Below are positions 1-7,468 of a stretch of 13,044 bases of DNA, in pieces. The position numbers were made by a program, and so were the translations under genes. Position 1 is the stretch's first letter, and each line of letters opens with the position of its first letter. The stretch comes from Rickettsia typhi (lineage in GTDB: Bacteria; Pseudomonadota; Alphaproteobacteria; Rickettsiales; Rickettsiaceae), in contig CAMCXV010000032.1 in assembly GCA_945883665.1 (NCBI GenBank), forward strand, positions 1 to 13,044, written 5' to 3'. The notes under the pieces were generated by a model, which searched no databases, was not told where the DNA came from, and was given only the letters and a program-made list of their open reading frames with translations.

Positions 1-2
1 CA

Positions 3-80
3 TTGCTTGATAGAATTTGCCACAATTGTGATATTATAGAAACTGGAAACGAGAGTCATCGTATGAAAAAAAGAAGCTAA
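3..80 (+). CDS. istB: IstB-like IS21 helper ATPase, C-terminal end (partial)
   Basis: An open frame enters from the left edge and reads LLDRICHNCDIIETGNESHR, then MKKRS and a stop at 78-80. The pattern LLDR-hxHN-(x)n-GxSxR-(K/R) is the usual end of IstB, the AAA+ ATPase that helps the IS21 transposase IstA capture target DNA. Only about 25 residues are visible, so the state of the Walker motifs is unknown. The terminal repeats follow 15 bases downstream, as expected for the distal gene of an IS21 element. Confidence 0.75.
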   Translation: MLDRICHNCDIIETGNESHRMKKRS

Positions 81-94
81 TATTTTGTAATCGA

Positions 95-132
95 AGTGGG
101 TCAATTTTGGACGCACTTAGTGGGTCAATTTT
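95..132 (+). repeat. IS21 terminal direct repeats (two copies)
   Basis: AGTGGGTCAATTTT occurs at 95-108 and again at 119-132, a period of 24 bases. Multiple short repeats near the ends are typical IstA binding sites in IS21 elements. A partly matching block lies far away at 4777-4800 (18 of 24 positions by eye). Confidence 0.7.
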
Positions 133-307
133 CAACGCTTATTGACAACTACTACACTCTATATTTTTTGAATGCACAATCATTAACATTAATTATTTTA
201 TTATTCCTAACGCAAATTCTATAGTTAGTTGAAAATTATACTAAAAAAAACACTAGTTAATAAATCACTAATGTTTTGTTTTCGTATTTAGCCTTTTCAA
301 TTTTGGG

Positions 308-599
308 TTAGTCCTCATATCCTGAATTTATTATTCTCTCTAAATCATTCTGTAGTCTTGTCATATATTTTTTAACTTCCTTAGACATACCCAGCCTATG
401 TTTTTTAAGTATTTCATCAAATTCTTCGGCATATACATACAATTAATTCCATGATCTTTCTTTTAATAAAAAGATTTATGGTAGCATTAATTACTTCTTG
501 CTCTATCATCGATAAAACATCTCCTATAATATTTCCTAATTGTTTAATCTTATCTTCTAGTTTTTTCGTCACGCTTTTTAATTTTTTCTATTTTTGCAT
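308..599 (-). pseudogene. Broken small coiled-coil-like gene of unknown function
   Basis: Read on the minus strand from an ATG at 597-599, the frame meets TAG at codon 4. It then continues (a GTG at 572 could restart it) with KKLEDKIKQLGNIIGDVLSM and following residues to a TGA at 417-419. A one-base frame change near 433 opens a second segment beginning YAEEFDEILKKHRLG and ending IINSGYED before TAA at 308-310. Joined, the product would be roughly 95 residues: charged, helical and Lys/Glu-rich. I do not recognise the family. One nonsense and one frameshift change in a continuous helical pattern, with a good promoter upstream, suggest a decayed gene. It sits between two IS remnants, so it may be accessory. 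Confidence 0.5.
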
Positions 600-629
600 T
601 TCTGATGCCTTACAAAACTAACAACCTTA

Positions 630-657
630 AGTATAGCAGTTTTTTAACGGGAGTCAA
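630..657 (-). promoter_or_regulatory. Sigma70-type promoter on the minus strand
   Basis: On the minus strand TTGACT (652-657), a 16-base spacer and TATACT (630-635) form a near-consensus -35/-10 pair. Transcription would start near 623 and run into the broken gene whose ATG is at 597-599. It is seen by pattern only. Confidence 0.5.
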
Positions 658-702
658 CCATTAGTTAAATAAAATATCACAGTATTATTACTTAGTTTAA
701 AA

Positions 703-897
703 ATGAAAGTTTTCAGAGCTAGATAAGATAATAGTATAAACGCGAATTTAGGATAAGGAGTGATTGAGCCGTAGATTAAAGATAAGCTTTTTATGCAAAA
801 ACGATCAATCGTTGAGTCTGTATTTAACGTGCTAAAAAATAGGATGAATCTTGAACATAAAAGGAATAGATCACCTATCAATTTTTTGTTTTTATAA
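703..897 (+). pseudogene. IS982/IS4-like DDE transposase, C-terminal relic
   Basis: The clearest segment (775-897) reads IKDKLFMQKRSIVESVFNVL, then KNRMNLEHKRNRSPINF and a stop. It matches the RKRxxIExVxxxLKN-(x)n-hEHxRxRSxxNF pattern near the end of IS982-type transposases, where the Glu of IE/VE is the last catalytic acid. The same frame reaches back to about 703 but carries TAA or TAG stops at codons including 772-774, so it is dead. Further upstream the match is lost. The product stops right after the INF motif, without the usual hydrophobic tail, and its stop overlaps the 3' end of xthA by 6 bases. IS982 is favoured over IS4; the exact family is uncertain. Confidence 0.55.
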
Positions 898-1671
898 GTC
901 CAGTATAAATGGTACATGATCAGATGGTCTATCCCATTTACGCGCTTCTTTAAGAATGGAAATATTTTTTAATTGATCTTTTAGTGGTGAGCTAACCCAA
1001 ATATGATCTAACCTTCTTCCTCGATTAGATTTTTCCCAATCTTTATTTCTATAACTCCACCAACTATATAATTTTTCATTCATATTGGTAAAATGTCTGC
1101 CACTATCAATAAATTCAAATGAATTTTGGAGAGTTAATAATAACTCTCGTTCAATTGCAGTGTGGCTAACAACATTTTTTAGCTGAGAGCTGGACCATAC
1201 GTCATTTGCATGCGGAGCAATATTCAAATCACCGAGTAAGATTATTTTATCATTTTTGCTTCTGTTATCTAAAAACCAATTTTGGATCAATTTTATATAT
1301 TCTAATTTATGTTTGAATTTTGGATTAGTAACAATATCTGGTTCATCTCCACCCGCTGGAATATAAAAATTGTGAATTTCAATATCTTCTATTGTTGCGG
1401 AGATATGTCTTTTATCATTGTTGTAAAAATTAGAAGAAAAAATATTTCTTATAGGATGTTTTGATAAAATAGCAACCCCATTATATGATTTTTCTCCTGA
1501 AAAAGCTATGTGCTTATAACCTATTTTCTTAATTTCATCTTGTGGGAAAAATTCATCAGATGCCTTTGTTTCCTGTAAACATATTATATCAGGATTAGTA
1601 ATTTCAGCTAAAGTTTTTAATAAATTCAGGCGTAGACGAACAGAATTTATATTCCATGTTACTATTTTCAT
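892..1671 (-). CDS. xthA: Exodeoxyribonuclease III (AP endonuclease)
   Basis: The product cleaves 5' to abasic sites in base-excision repair and has 3'-5' exonuclease and 3' phosphatase activity. At 259 residues it is near the family's usual length of about 265. The endonuclease/exonuclease/phosphatase fold motifs are all present: TWNINS at 5-10, LQETK at 32-36 (metal-binding E34), NFYIPAGG at 101-108 (active-site Y103), GDLNIAP at 147-153 (D148, N150), GRRLDHIW at 218-225 (D222) and SDHVP at 250-254 (catalytic D251-H252). It lies 31 bases behind ubiB on the same strand, so it is probably the last gene of the ubiE-ubiB-xthA operon. No clear Shine-Dalgarno precedes the ATG. The 3' end touches an IS relic, but the C-terminus looks complete. 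Confidence 0.96.
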   Translation of the reverse strand: MKIVTWNINSVRLRLNLLKTLAEITNPDIICLQETKASDEFFPQDEIKKIGYKHIAFSGEKSYNGVAILSKHPIRNIFSSNFYNNDKRHISATIEDIEIHNFYIPAGGDEPDIVTNPKFKHKLEYIKLIQNWFLDNRSKNDKIILLGDLNIAPHANDVWSSSQLKNVVSHTAIERELLLTLQNSFEFIDSGRHFTNMNEKLYSWWSYRNKDWEKSNRGRRLDHIWVSSPLKDQLKNISILKEARKWDRPSDHVPFILDL

Positions 1672-1702
1672 TTGATGTTTCGCTTGTTAAATAAAGATAT
1701 TT

Positions 1703-3094
1703 TTACTGATTTTGAATAATTCGATTTATAAATTTTTTAGCTATTCTAAGTAATTTAGCTTCAGGACTTAAGTTCTTTATTGCCCATTTTTTTATCCAAG
1801 GTTCTGCTAGTTGCCACATATTAATTTCTGGATCTAGACTTTGTCCTATACCTTCGACTACCACCATAGTTTTTTGCAATAATAGAAGTTGTGGTTGTGT
1901 CTCCATGCCAAATTCTTCGGTAACTTTAAATAATTGGGCTAAAAGATTACCTATCGAAATATTTTTAATCTGCTTCCCAATAATTGGCTCGGCAATTGCT
2001 CTGCAGCTTTGAGAAAAGAGTTCTAGATTTGTGTTTTTAGGTATATAACCTACTTGATGATGGACGCTAGCAACAAGCTTATAGTCTCGTTTTAAAAAAG
2101 CATATAATAGTTCAGCAATTGCTAATCTATCTTCTTCTAACAAAATACCTATAATACCAAAATCTATTAATGCTATCTGACCATTTTTTTTCACAAGAAT
2201 ATTTCCTGGGTGTAAATCAGCGTGAAAGAAACCATCTCTGTAGGCTTGGTTAAAAAAGATAACTGCAATTTTAGCGGCAATATCTTCGGGTTTTAATCCG
2301 TGGTTTATTATATTTTTTCTGTCATATATTGATATTCCATCAATCCATTCTAAAGTCAAAATTTCCTCTGAAGTTAAATTCCAGTAAATTTGTGGTACGC
2401 ATATGCTATCATCACCTAAAAAATTATCAGCAAATCTTGATGCAGCAGCAGCTTCCATTAACAAATTTAACTCGCTGTTCATTGATTCTCTAAATACAGC
2501 TATTACTTCATTTAGTTTTAATCTTTTTGAACTTTTGACAAATTTTGTCGTAAATTTAGCAATAAATTCTAGAAAAATAATATCATTATTATATTGTTGA
2601 TTAATATTAGGTCTCAAAATTTTGACGGCTACTTTTTCACCGCTTATAAGAGTTGCTTGGTGAACTTGAGCAATAGAAGCAGCAGCAACAGGAATTTCTT
2701 CAAAGCTAGAAAATATTTTAGATATTTGTTTTCCAAAACTTTCTTCTATCTTGTTTTTAACAAATCTGATGTTAAACGGAGGAAGTTTATCTTGCAAAGA
2801 TTTTAAGTGATTTGCTGTATCTAAGCCAATTAGATCTGGTCTTGTAGAAATGGTTTGACCAAACTTAATATATATCGGTCCAAGTTCTTTTAGAAAATTC
2901 GTTAATCTTATACCAAAATTTTGTTTTGGGCGTGTAAAAAATTTTTTAGGATATATTGCAAAACATATTAAATTACCTATAAAAATTATCTTTTTTGAAA
3001 TTTTTATATTTTCAGGGTGAGTAAGAATTTGATATTTACTAATTTTATATAAAAATAAAATTAGGTTGCTAATATTTTGAATAAAATTAATCAT
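1703..3094 (-). CDS. ubiB: UbiB, atypical kinase/ATPase of ubiquinone biosynthesis
   Basis: This is an ABC1/ADCK/COQ8-type protein needed for ubiquinone synthesis at the inner membrane. Visible signatures are the family's KxGQ motif (KFGQ, 77-80), the alanine-rich loop that replaces the glycine loop (PVAAASIAQVHQA, 135-147), AVK with the ATP-site lysine K158, the catalytic-loop-like HADLHPGN (291-298) and DFG (311-313). Length is 463 residues against about 546 in E. coli. The end is charged rather than forming the two C-terminal membrane helices of the E. coli protein, while the N-terminal 45 residues contain hydrophobic stretches. Its ATG overlaps the ubiE stop by 4 bases (ATGA), which suggests translational coupling. 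xthA follows 31 bases downstream. Confidence 0.95.
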   Translation of the reverse strand: MINFIQNISNLILFLYKISKYQILTHPENIKISKKIIFIGNLICFAIYPKKFFTRPKQNFGIRLTNFLKELGPIYIKFGQTISTRPDLIGLDTANHLKSLQDKLPPFNIRFVKNKIEESFGKQISKIFSSFEEIPVAAASIAQVHQATLISGEKVAVKILRPNINQQYNNDIIFLEFIAKFTTKFVKSSKRLKLNEVIAVFRESMNSELNLLMEAAAASRFADNFLGDDSICVPQIYWNLTSEEILTLEWIDGISIYDRKNIINHGLKPEDIAAKIAVIFFNQAYRDGFFHADLHPGNILVKKNGQIALIDFGIIGILLEEDRLAIAELLYAFLKRDYKLVASVHHQVGYIPKNTNLELFSQSCRAIAEPIIGKQIKNISIGNLLAQLFKVTEEFGMETQPQLLLLQKTMVVVEGIGQSLDPEINMWQLAEPWIKKWAIKNLSPEAKLLRIAKKFINRIIQNQ

Positions 3095-3867
3095 ATTTTA
3101 TAGCCATAATGAATAGCAGAAACACCAAAAGTTAAGTTTTTATAATCTACATCAACAAATCCCGCTTGTTGAATTTTTGTTTTAAAATCTTCTTGATCTG
3201 GAAAAAGACTAATACTTTCACTCAAATATTGATAAGCAGATTCGTTGTTTGTTATATATTTTCCTATATTGGGAATTACATTAAACGAATAGAAATCATA
3301 TAGTGGCTTTATTAATTCATTTTGAACTCGTGAAAATTCTAAGCATAAAAATTTACCAGTAGGTTTAAGTACTCTGTGGGCTTCTTTTAATGATTTTTCG
3401 ATAGAGAGCATATTTCTAATGCCAAAAGCTATAGTATAATAATCAAAACTATTATTAGCAAAAGGTAATTTTTCTGCATCAGCTACTATTAAATCTAAAT
3501 TATTTAATATATTCTTATTTATAGCTTTAGATTGACAAATTTTAAGCATATCATGATTAATATCACAAATAACGATATGAGGATTTTTATTTTGTTTTTT
3601 TGCCCTAGCTTTAATTCTAAATGATATATCTCCTGTTCCTCCAGCAACATCTATTATATTACTATCTAAATTTGGAATCATCTGGCAAAATTCGTCCTTC
3701 CATGCTCTATGAACTCCGAAACTCATTAAATCATTCATTAAGTCATATTTCCCTGCAACATTAGAAAATACATCATCTACTAAAGAACGTTTTTCTTCCT
3801 TAGTTACTTTTTTAAATCCAAAATTTATATTCTCTTCATCCTTAGTAGTTCTATTATTATCATTCAT
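3091..3867 (-). CDS. ubiE: UbiE, demethylubiquinone/demethylmenaquinone C-methyltransferase
   Basis: This SAM-dependent class I methyltransferase C-methylates the quinone ring in ubiquinone (and, where present, menaquinone) synthesis. The N-terminal signature VFSNVAGKYDLMNDLMSFG spans 33-51. The SAM-binding motif I is DVAGGTGD (73-80), then ICDIN with the ribose-contacting acid, ADAEKLPF, FGIRN and a C-terminal GVSAIHYGYKI that is typical of UbiE. Length (258) is normal. It is first in the minus-strand operon with ubiB (4-base overlap). Only 66 bases separate it from the divergent mutM; the pairing of mutM with ubiE-ubiB is common in Alphaproteobacteria. Confidence 0.96.
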   Translation of the reverse strand: MNDNNRTTKDEENINFGFKKVTKEEKRSLVDDVFSNVAGKYDLMNDLMSFGVHRAWKDEFCQMIPNLDSNIIDVAGGTGDISFRIKARAKKQNKNPHIVICDINHDMLKICQSKAINKNILNNLDLIVADAEKLPFANNSFDYYTIAFGIRNMLSIEKSLKEAHRVLKPTGKFLCLEFSRVQNELIKPLYDFYSFNVIPNIGKYITNNESAYQYLSESISLFPDQEDFKTKIQQAGFVDVDYKNLTFGVSAIHYGYKI

Positions 3868-3872
3868 AATTA

Positions 3873-3901
3873 TTGATCTGATATATTTTATGTATTAGTA
3901 A
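3873..3901 (+). promoter_or_regulatory. Possible mutM promoter in the ubiE-mutM divergent gap
   Basis: TTGATC (3873-3878), a 17-base spacer and TAGTAA (3896-3901) lie 32 bases before the mutM ATG. The gap of 66 bases must hold promoters for both directions. It is so AT-rich that the minus-strand promoter for ubiE cannot be placed reliably. Confidence 0.25.
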
Positions 3902-3933
3902 TGTAGTATTAATAATATTATCATATTAGATAA

Positions 3934-4755
3934 ATGCCAGAATTGCCAGAAGTAGAAACGTTAAAACGCTCACTAGAAAAACATATTGTGGGTCATAAAA
4001 TCATCTCTTTTATAAAGCTCAGAACATCATTGCGATCAAATTTAGACCCGAATTTAACTGAAAAAACGATTAATTCTACTATTAAGAATGTTCGAAGAAT
4101 TGCTAAATATCTGATTATAGAGCTTGATAATGATAACTCTATAGTATTTCATCTCGGAATGACAGGTAGGCTTACTTTTAGAAGTAATAACTATGATTTG
4201 CAAAAACATGATCATATTATTCTTATCTTAGGCAATCAAAATCTTATCGTTTTTAACGATGCAAGACGTTTTGGTATGGTTTATGTTAGTGCTACTAATG
4301 ATTTAGAATCGCAAAAATATTTAAAAAATCTTGGTCCTGAACCATTTTCCGAAGGGTTTAATGTAAAATATTTGGAAGATTGTTTTAAGAATAAAAAAAC
4401 CTCGATAAAATTAGCAATTATGGACAATAAAATTGTTGTAGGAATAGGTAATATTTACGCATCTGAAAGTTTATTTTTGAGCAAAATAAATCCATCGAAA
4501 TTATTGCAAAATTTAACAAAAGATGAAATAGCGCGTTTAATTGAGTCAATTATTTTTGTTTTAAATGAAGCGATAATGGCTGGTGGTACCACGTTAAGAG
4601 ATTTTGTTAATGGAGATAACAAACCAGGTTACTTTAAACAAAATCTTAAAGTTTATGATCGCAAAAATGCTGATTGTTACTCATGTGGGGCAATGATAGT
4701 CAAAATATTCCAAAGTGGAAGAGCCACATATTATTGCCCTGTTTGTCAAAAATAA
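3934..4755 (+). CDS. mutM: Formamidopyrimidine-DNA glycosylase (Fpg/MutM)
   Basis: The product excises 8-oxoguanine and formamidopyrimidines and nicks the abasic strand. The start is fixed by MPELPEVETL: after Met removal P2 is the nucleophile and E3 the acid. K58 (RRIAKYL) corresponds to E. coli K57, M76 lies in HLGMTGRL, R111 in the void-filling NDARRFG loop, and N173 in the helix-two-turn-helix GIGNIYASE. The C-terminal zinc finger is intact, with C248, C251, C268 and C271 and the DNA-binding arginine R263. Length (273) is normal. It is divergent from ubiE and ends 114 bases before the convergent 675-residue gene; no hairpin terminator is obvious in that gap. With xthA it supplies two steps of oxidised-base repair. 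Confidence 0.96.
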   Translation: MPELPEVETLKRSLEKHIVGHKIISFIKLRTSLRSNLDPNLTEKTINSTIKNVRRIAKYLIIELDNDNSIVFHLGMTGRLTFRSNNYDLQKHDHIILILGNQNLIVFNDARRFGMVYVSATNDLESQKYLKNLGPEPFSEGFNVKYLEDCFKNKKTSIKLAIMDNKIVVGIGNIYASESLFLSKINPSKLLQNLTKDEIARLIESIIFVLNEAIMAGGTTLRDFVNGDNKPGYFKQNLKVYDRKNADCYSCGAMIVKIFQSGRATYYCPVCQK

Positions 4756-4869
4756 GCTGTTCTTAAAGTATCGCATATTTGGTTGATTTTGGAGGCACAT
4801 AATAATAAATTTAATTATAGAAATGCCTTTTTTAACATTATATAACCTTAAATTTTATGATTGACTCAT

Positions 4870-6897
4870 TTAAACTCCTCTTATTATTCCTGATTTGGTA
4901 TTATTAGGCAGAGCAGAATGGGTTTTATCAGCTTCGTGACGACTAAAAAGTTTTTTTATGTGACTTAGATTTCTTTTTTCGTGCTGAGAAACTATAAGTT
5001 CTGGTTGCTTTGATTTTTTTGATAGGGTTTCTAGATCACCTTTAATACCATCAAGAGATAGACCAATTGTAGCTTCTAGTTTAGCTTTTTCTGAATTATT
5101 GTAAGATTTCATTGCATAATAAGCAACAACATTACCGATTATTGGCACTATTGTTGCAAAAGCTACTCCTACTTTTTGAATAGTTGATAAACTATCATAA
5201 TCTCTAGCTTTGCTAGTTTTTTCATGTACTTCTTTACATTTTGTAATTACATCTAAGTCGCATTTCGTGTAATCAACGTCTGTTGTTAAAGCAGATTTAC
5301 CTTTGAAATCTTTATGGTTCGCTAACATTTCTGGAGCCTTTGGATTGTTTAAAAATTGCCCTAGATTTGATTCCATAGTTAACAATTTTGGAGCTTGCTC
5401 TTCACCTAATTTCTGCGCAGCAGCGTATTTTTCTTTTAAGTTGGTTTGTAGTGCTGGATCATCTGTTTTGAGATATTGGTCTATAATTTTTTCTAAAACA
5501 TATTGTTTAGCGGGTTTTTCGCTCTTATCTGGAGGCCCTTCTTTTTCTATTTTTTCAAGAAGTTTTTTGTACTGCTCTTCTAATTTTGGTCTGTCTTTAG
5601 CATCTGCTTTTATATATTCATCTACAACCATTTTTAAAGCATATTGCTTAGGATCTATACCATCTATCTTTATATTATTATCAATAGCATATTCCATAGG
5701 ATTTTCTTTACCCAAACTCTCTTCGTCCAGTGTTAGTTTGTTATCTATTGCATATTTAATTGCATACTCTAGATTTCCTTTACCTTTAGCTGCATCTAAA
5801 ACATCTTTAGTAATAGCATTATGGCTAGACATCTCATCAACTGATTTTTCTAAGTCAATTCTTAATTTAGTTAATTCAAGGTCTTTTTCTGGAATTTGTA
5901 ATACACCTTTTTCATGTAGATAGATTGTTGTTGCATCTTTTAAAATTGATTCAATATTTGGTTTATATCCAGTTGGCTCATAATTTTCTAACTTTACTAA
6001 GGCTCCTGTAATTATTATATGATTTATATTTAAACGTTCTATGGCATCAGATACTTCTTGGTTAAATTCATTAGGATTTTTATATTTTCCTTCGGTATAA
6101 GTTGGTAATCCAAAAGCAACATTTCTTGCAATACCCTCCATAAAGTTATTAACAGTTGCTTCATTTTGTAATGCTTGATTTACAGCATTAGATAATTTTT
6201 TACTTGAAGTACGATGTGTTGGAACGTAACTTAAATAATGGTCTTCTTCTGCTGTTTTGGCTTTTATTCCATATTCAGAAGCAACGCTATTTACTAAAGA
6301 ACTAATAACATGTATTTCCCAAGCTGGCAATGTACCTATTGCCCCAAACTCTGGAAATTCATGCTTTTTATGCATTTCAGTTGCCGTTTGAGTAACAAAA
6401 TCTCTTCCTTGTTGTGTTACATAGGCTCCTATTCCCTGATTGCCGAGGGATAAATCGGAAAGTATACTTTGTAAATTAGTTAGAGTCCCGTCTGCGCAAA
6501 CAAATTGGCGATCTTTATACTGACCTACAAGGACATCCTTAGGTGGCGCCACGCTCTTTTCAAATGTGCATAATATCCCTTCCATAGTTTTTTTTATTAG
6601 ATCTCTCTGGTTTGCTTCGAATTCATTTTCAGGTTTATTTTTAAATTTAACTCTTAACCCACTAAAGTTAGAAAACCCCAGCTGTTCCATTTTGTCACAA
6701 ATTGCCAAAGCTTCCTTGTTCGCTTTAGTCATTTGCTGAGTTTTTTCTCTATTATAAGGGGGAGCTGGATAAGTTGTTGCTTCGCCTCCATAAAAAGTTT
6801 TCATATAAGAAGATACAACTTCTGGATCAACTCCTTGTGCTACTTCTGGTTCTGCAAAATGTTGCTTAAAAGCCTTTGGTACTATCTTGACTTTCAT
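4870..6897 (-). CDS. 675-residue repeat-containing protein of unknown function
   Basis: I do not recognise a family. There is no N-terminal signal peptide: residues 1-60 are polar with a proline/tyrosine-rich patch at 42-48. Residues 180-320 look globular. Residues 340-500 are helical and charged with internal repeats: YAIDN at 382-386 and 403-407, and a longer unit KQY-x-L-xxx-hh-D-(E/Q)-Y-h-K starting at 417 and again at 464. One hydrophobic segment at about 576-595 (VGVAFATIVPIIGNVVAYYA) could be a membrane helix. The last 45 residues are basic, with several Lys, Arg and His and a run ending SGIIRGV. Large size, repeats, a late hydrophobic helix and a basic tail are compatible with a host-directed protein of an intracellular bacterium, but this is inference only. 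The ATG has no strong Shine-Dalgarno. Neighbours give no functional hint. Confidence 0.85.
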   Translation of the reverse strand: MKVKIVPKAFKQHFAEPEVAQGVDPEVVSSYMKTFYGGEATTYPAPPYNREKTQQMTKANKEALAICDKMEQLGFSNFSGLRVKFKNKPENEFEANQRDLIKKTMEGILCTFEKSVAPPKDVLVGQYKDRQFVCADGTLTNLQSILSDLSLGNQGIGAYVTQQGRDFVTQTATEMHKKHEFPEFGAIGTLPAWEIHVISSLVNSVASEYGIKAKTAEEDHYLSYVPTHRTSSKKLSNAVNQALQNEATVNNFMEGIARNVAFGLPTYTEGKYKNPNEFNQEVSDAIERLNINHIIITGALVKLENYEPTGYKPNIESILKDATTIYLHEKGVLQIPEKDLELTKLRIDLEKSVDEMSSHNAITKDVLDAAKGKGNLEYAIKYAIDNKLTLDEESLGKENPMEYAIDNNIKIDGIDPKQYALKMVVDEYIKADAKDRPKLEEQYKKLLEKIEKEGPPDKSEKPAKQYVLEKIIDQYLKTDDPALQTNLKEKYAAAQKLGEEQAPKLLTMESNLGQFLNNPKAPEMLANHKDFKGKSALTTDVDYTKCDLDVITKCKEVHEKTSKARDYDSLSTIQKVGVAFATIVPIIGNVVAYYAMKSYNNSEKAKLEATIGLSLDGIKGDLETLSKKSKQPELIVSQHEKRNLSHIKKLFSRHEADKTHSALPNNTKSGIIRGV

Positions 6898-7238
6898 ATA
6901 AGTTACTCGGTAATTAAGTTTGTATAATTTTTTAATTTTTCCTTTACCAAGCTAGATTATTATTTATAGATAGAGTTATATTCAACTAATAACAGAAATA
7001 ATTAGAACATGTATATTATGAATAGTTGTAAATATGTCGAGTCTTGCTTTTATCCTGAATAATGGGCTGCAATATAAATGACTTTATAAATACGAGCATT
7101 CGTAATAACGGTTTAATCGAAACTTGGGCAGAGAAATTTTTAATAAATAATTTGATAAATTATACGATGCTTGAGCATTAATTCTTTAATACCCAAACCT
7201 CAACTTAATTTAGTATAAATAATTTAACAAATCATTAT
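6898..7238. other. AT-rich gap without a convincing gene
   Basis: Apart from a possible promoter at 6921-6950, I see no supportable feature here. There is a 39-codon plus-strand frame (7062-7181) and a short open minus-strand stretch opposite it. Neither has a good ribosome site or a recognisable motif. An IS1 relic follows at 7239, so the gap may be worn-out mobile DNA. Confidence 0.4.
6921..6950 (-). promoter_or_regulatory. Possible promoter of the 675-residue gene
   Basis: On the minus strand TTGGTA (6945-6950), an 18-base spacer and TATACA (6921-6926) precede the ATG at 6895-6897 by about 25 bases. The -10 is good and the -35 weak; such matches are frequent in AT-rich DNA. Confidence 0.3.
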
Positions 7239-7445
7239 CTAAAAACAGACCCAGTAGGTAAAAAATTCATCCATTTCTAGAATTTTGATTTCTTTGAGTT
7301 TGGCTGGGACTTCGGTTGGACAAAGTTTTGCTTTTAGCATTTTTAAATAAACCTCTAAGGCAATGAATGATAAGCTATTGACAATAAATTTCTTGACTAA
7401 TTCATTTTTCATACTATCATCCGAATGGTAACTTTCCCAGTCCAT
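7239..7445 (-). pseudogene. IS1-type transposase relic, internally deleted
   Basis: The 68-codon frame begins MDWESYHSDDSMKNELVKK. This resembles the zinc-finger start of IS1-family transposases (MxCPxCxSxxxxKNG...), but both cysteines are changed, to W3 and Y6. After a hydrophobic stretch and IALEVYLK it jumps straight to VPAKLKEIKILEMDEFFTYW, which resembles the segment around the first catalytic Asp (K-VEVLELDELFTY in relatives). The intervening helix-turn-helix is missing, and so is everything after this Asp. It is therefore a non-functional fragment that keeps a frame by chance. The family call rests on these two matches at the right relative positions. Confidence 0.55.
7393..7420 (+). 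promoter_or_regulatory. Possible symporter promoter inside the IS1 relic
   Basis: TTGACT (7393-7398), 16 bases and TATCAT (7415-7420) would start transcription near 7427, about 42 bases before the symporter ATG. A second TTGACA lies at about 7378. The promoter falls within the IS1-derived fragment, so the symporter may use sequence contributed by the IS. Confidence 0.35.
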
Positions 7446-7468
7446 AGAGATTAAAATTAGAACGTTAC

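Larger units (their letters stand above)
1..147 (+). mobile_element. IS21-family element, 3' terminal part
   Basis: The left edge holds the last codons of an istB-type helper gene followed by an IS21-style terminus. The terminus has two copies of AGTGGGTCAATTTT (95-108 and 119-132) and ends in CGCTTATTGACA at about 147. Read inward from the other strand, that end is TGTCAATAAGCG, which fits the TG...CA ends and multiple terminal repeats of IS21 elements. The rest of the element lies left of the window, so the other terminus and any target duplication cannot be checked. The exact right boundary is inferred. Confidence 0.75.

Noticed and set aside
654..917. 87-codon minus-strand frame at the end of xthA
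   Set aside because: It lies opposite the IS982-like relic and overlaps the start of the xthA 3' region, is hydrophobic and low in complexity, and has no support.
5303..5923. 206-codon plus-strand frame opposite the 675-residue gene
   Set aside because: It is the complement of a long, compositionally normal coding sequence, rich in Ser/Phe/Leu as expected for an antisense shadow, with no motifs.
6970..7150. Open minus-strand stretch reading QVSIKPLLRMLVFIKSF, vaguely like an IS5-type transposase start
   Set aside because: Only a loose resemblance over a few residues; the expected following motifs are absent.
7062..7181. 39-codon plus-strand frame starting MGCNINDFINTS
   Set aside because: It has no ribosome site or recognisable motif, and this length is common by chance in AT-rich DNA.
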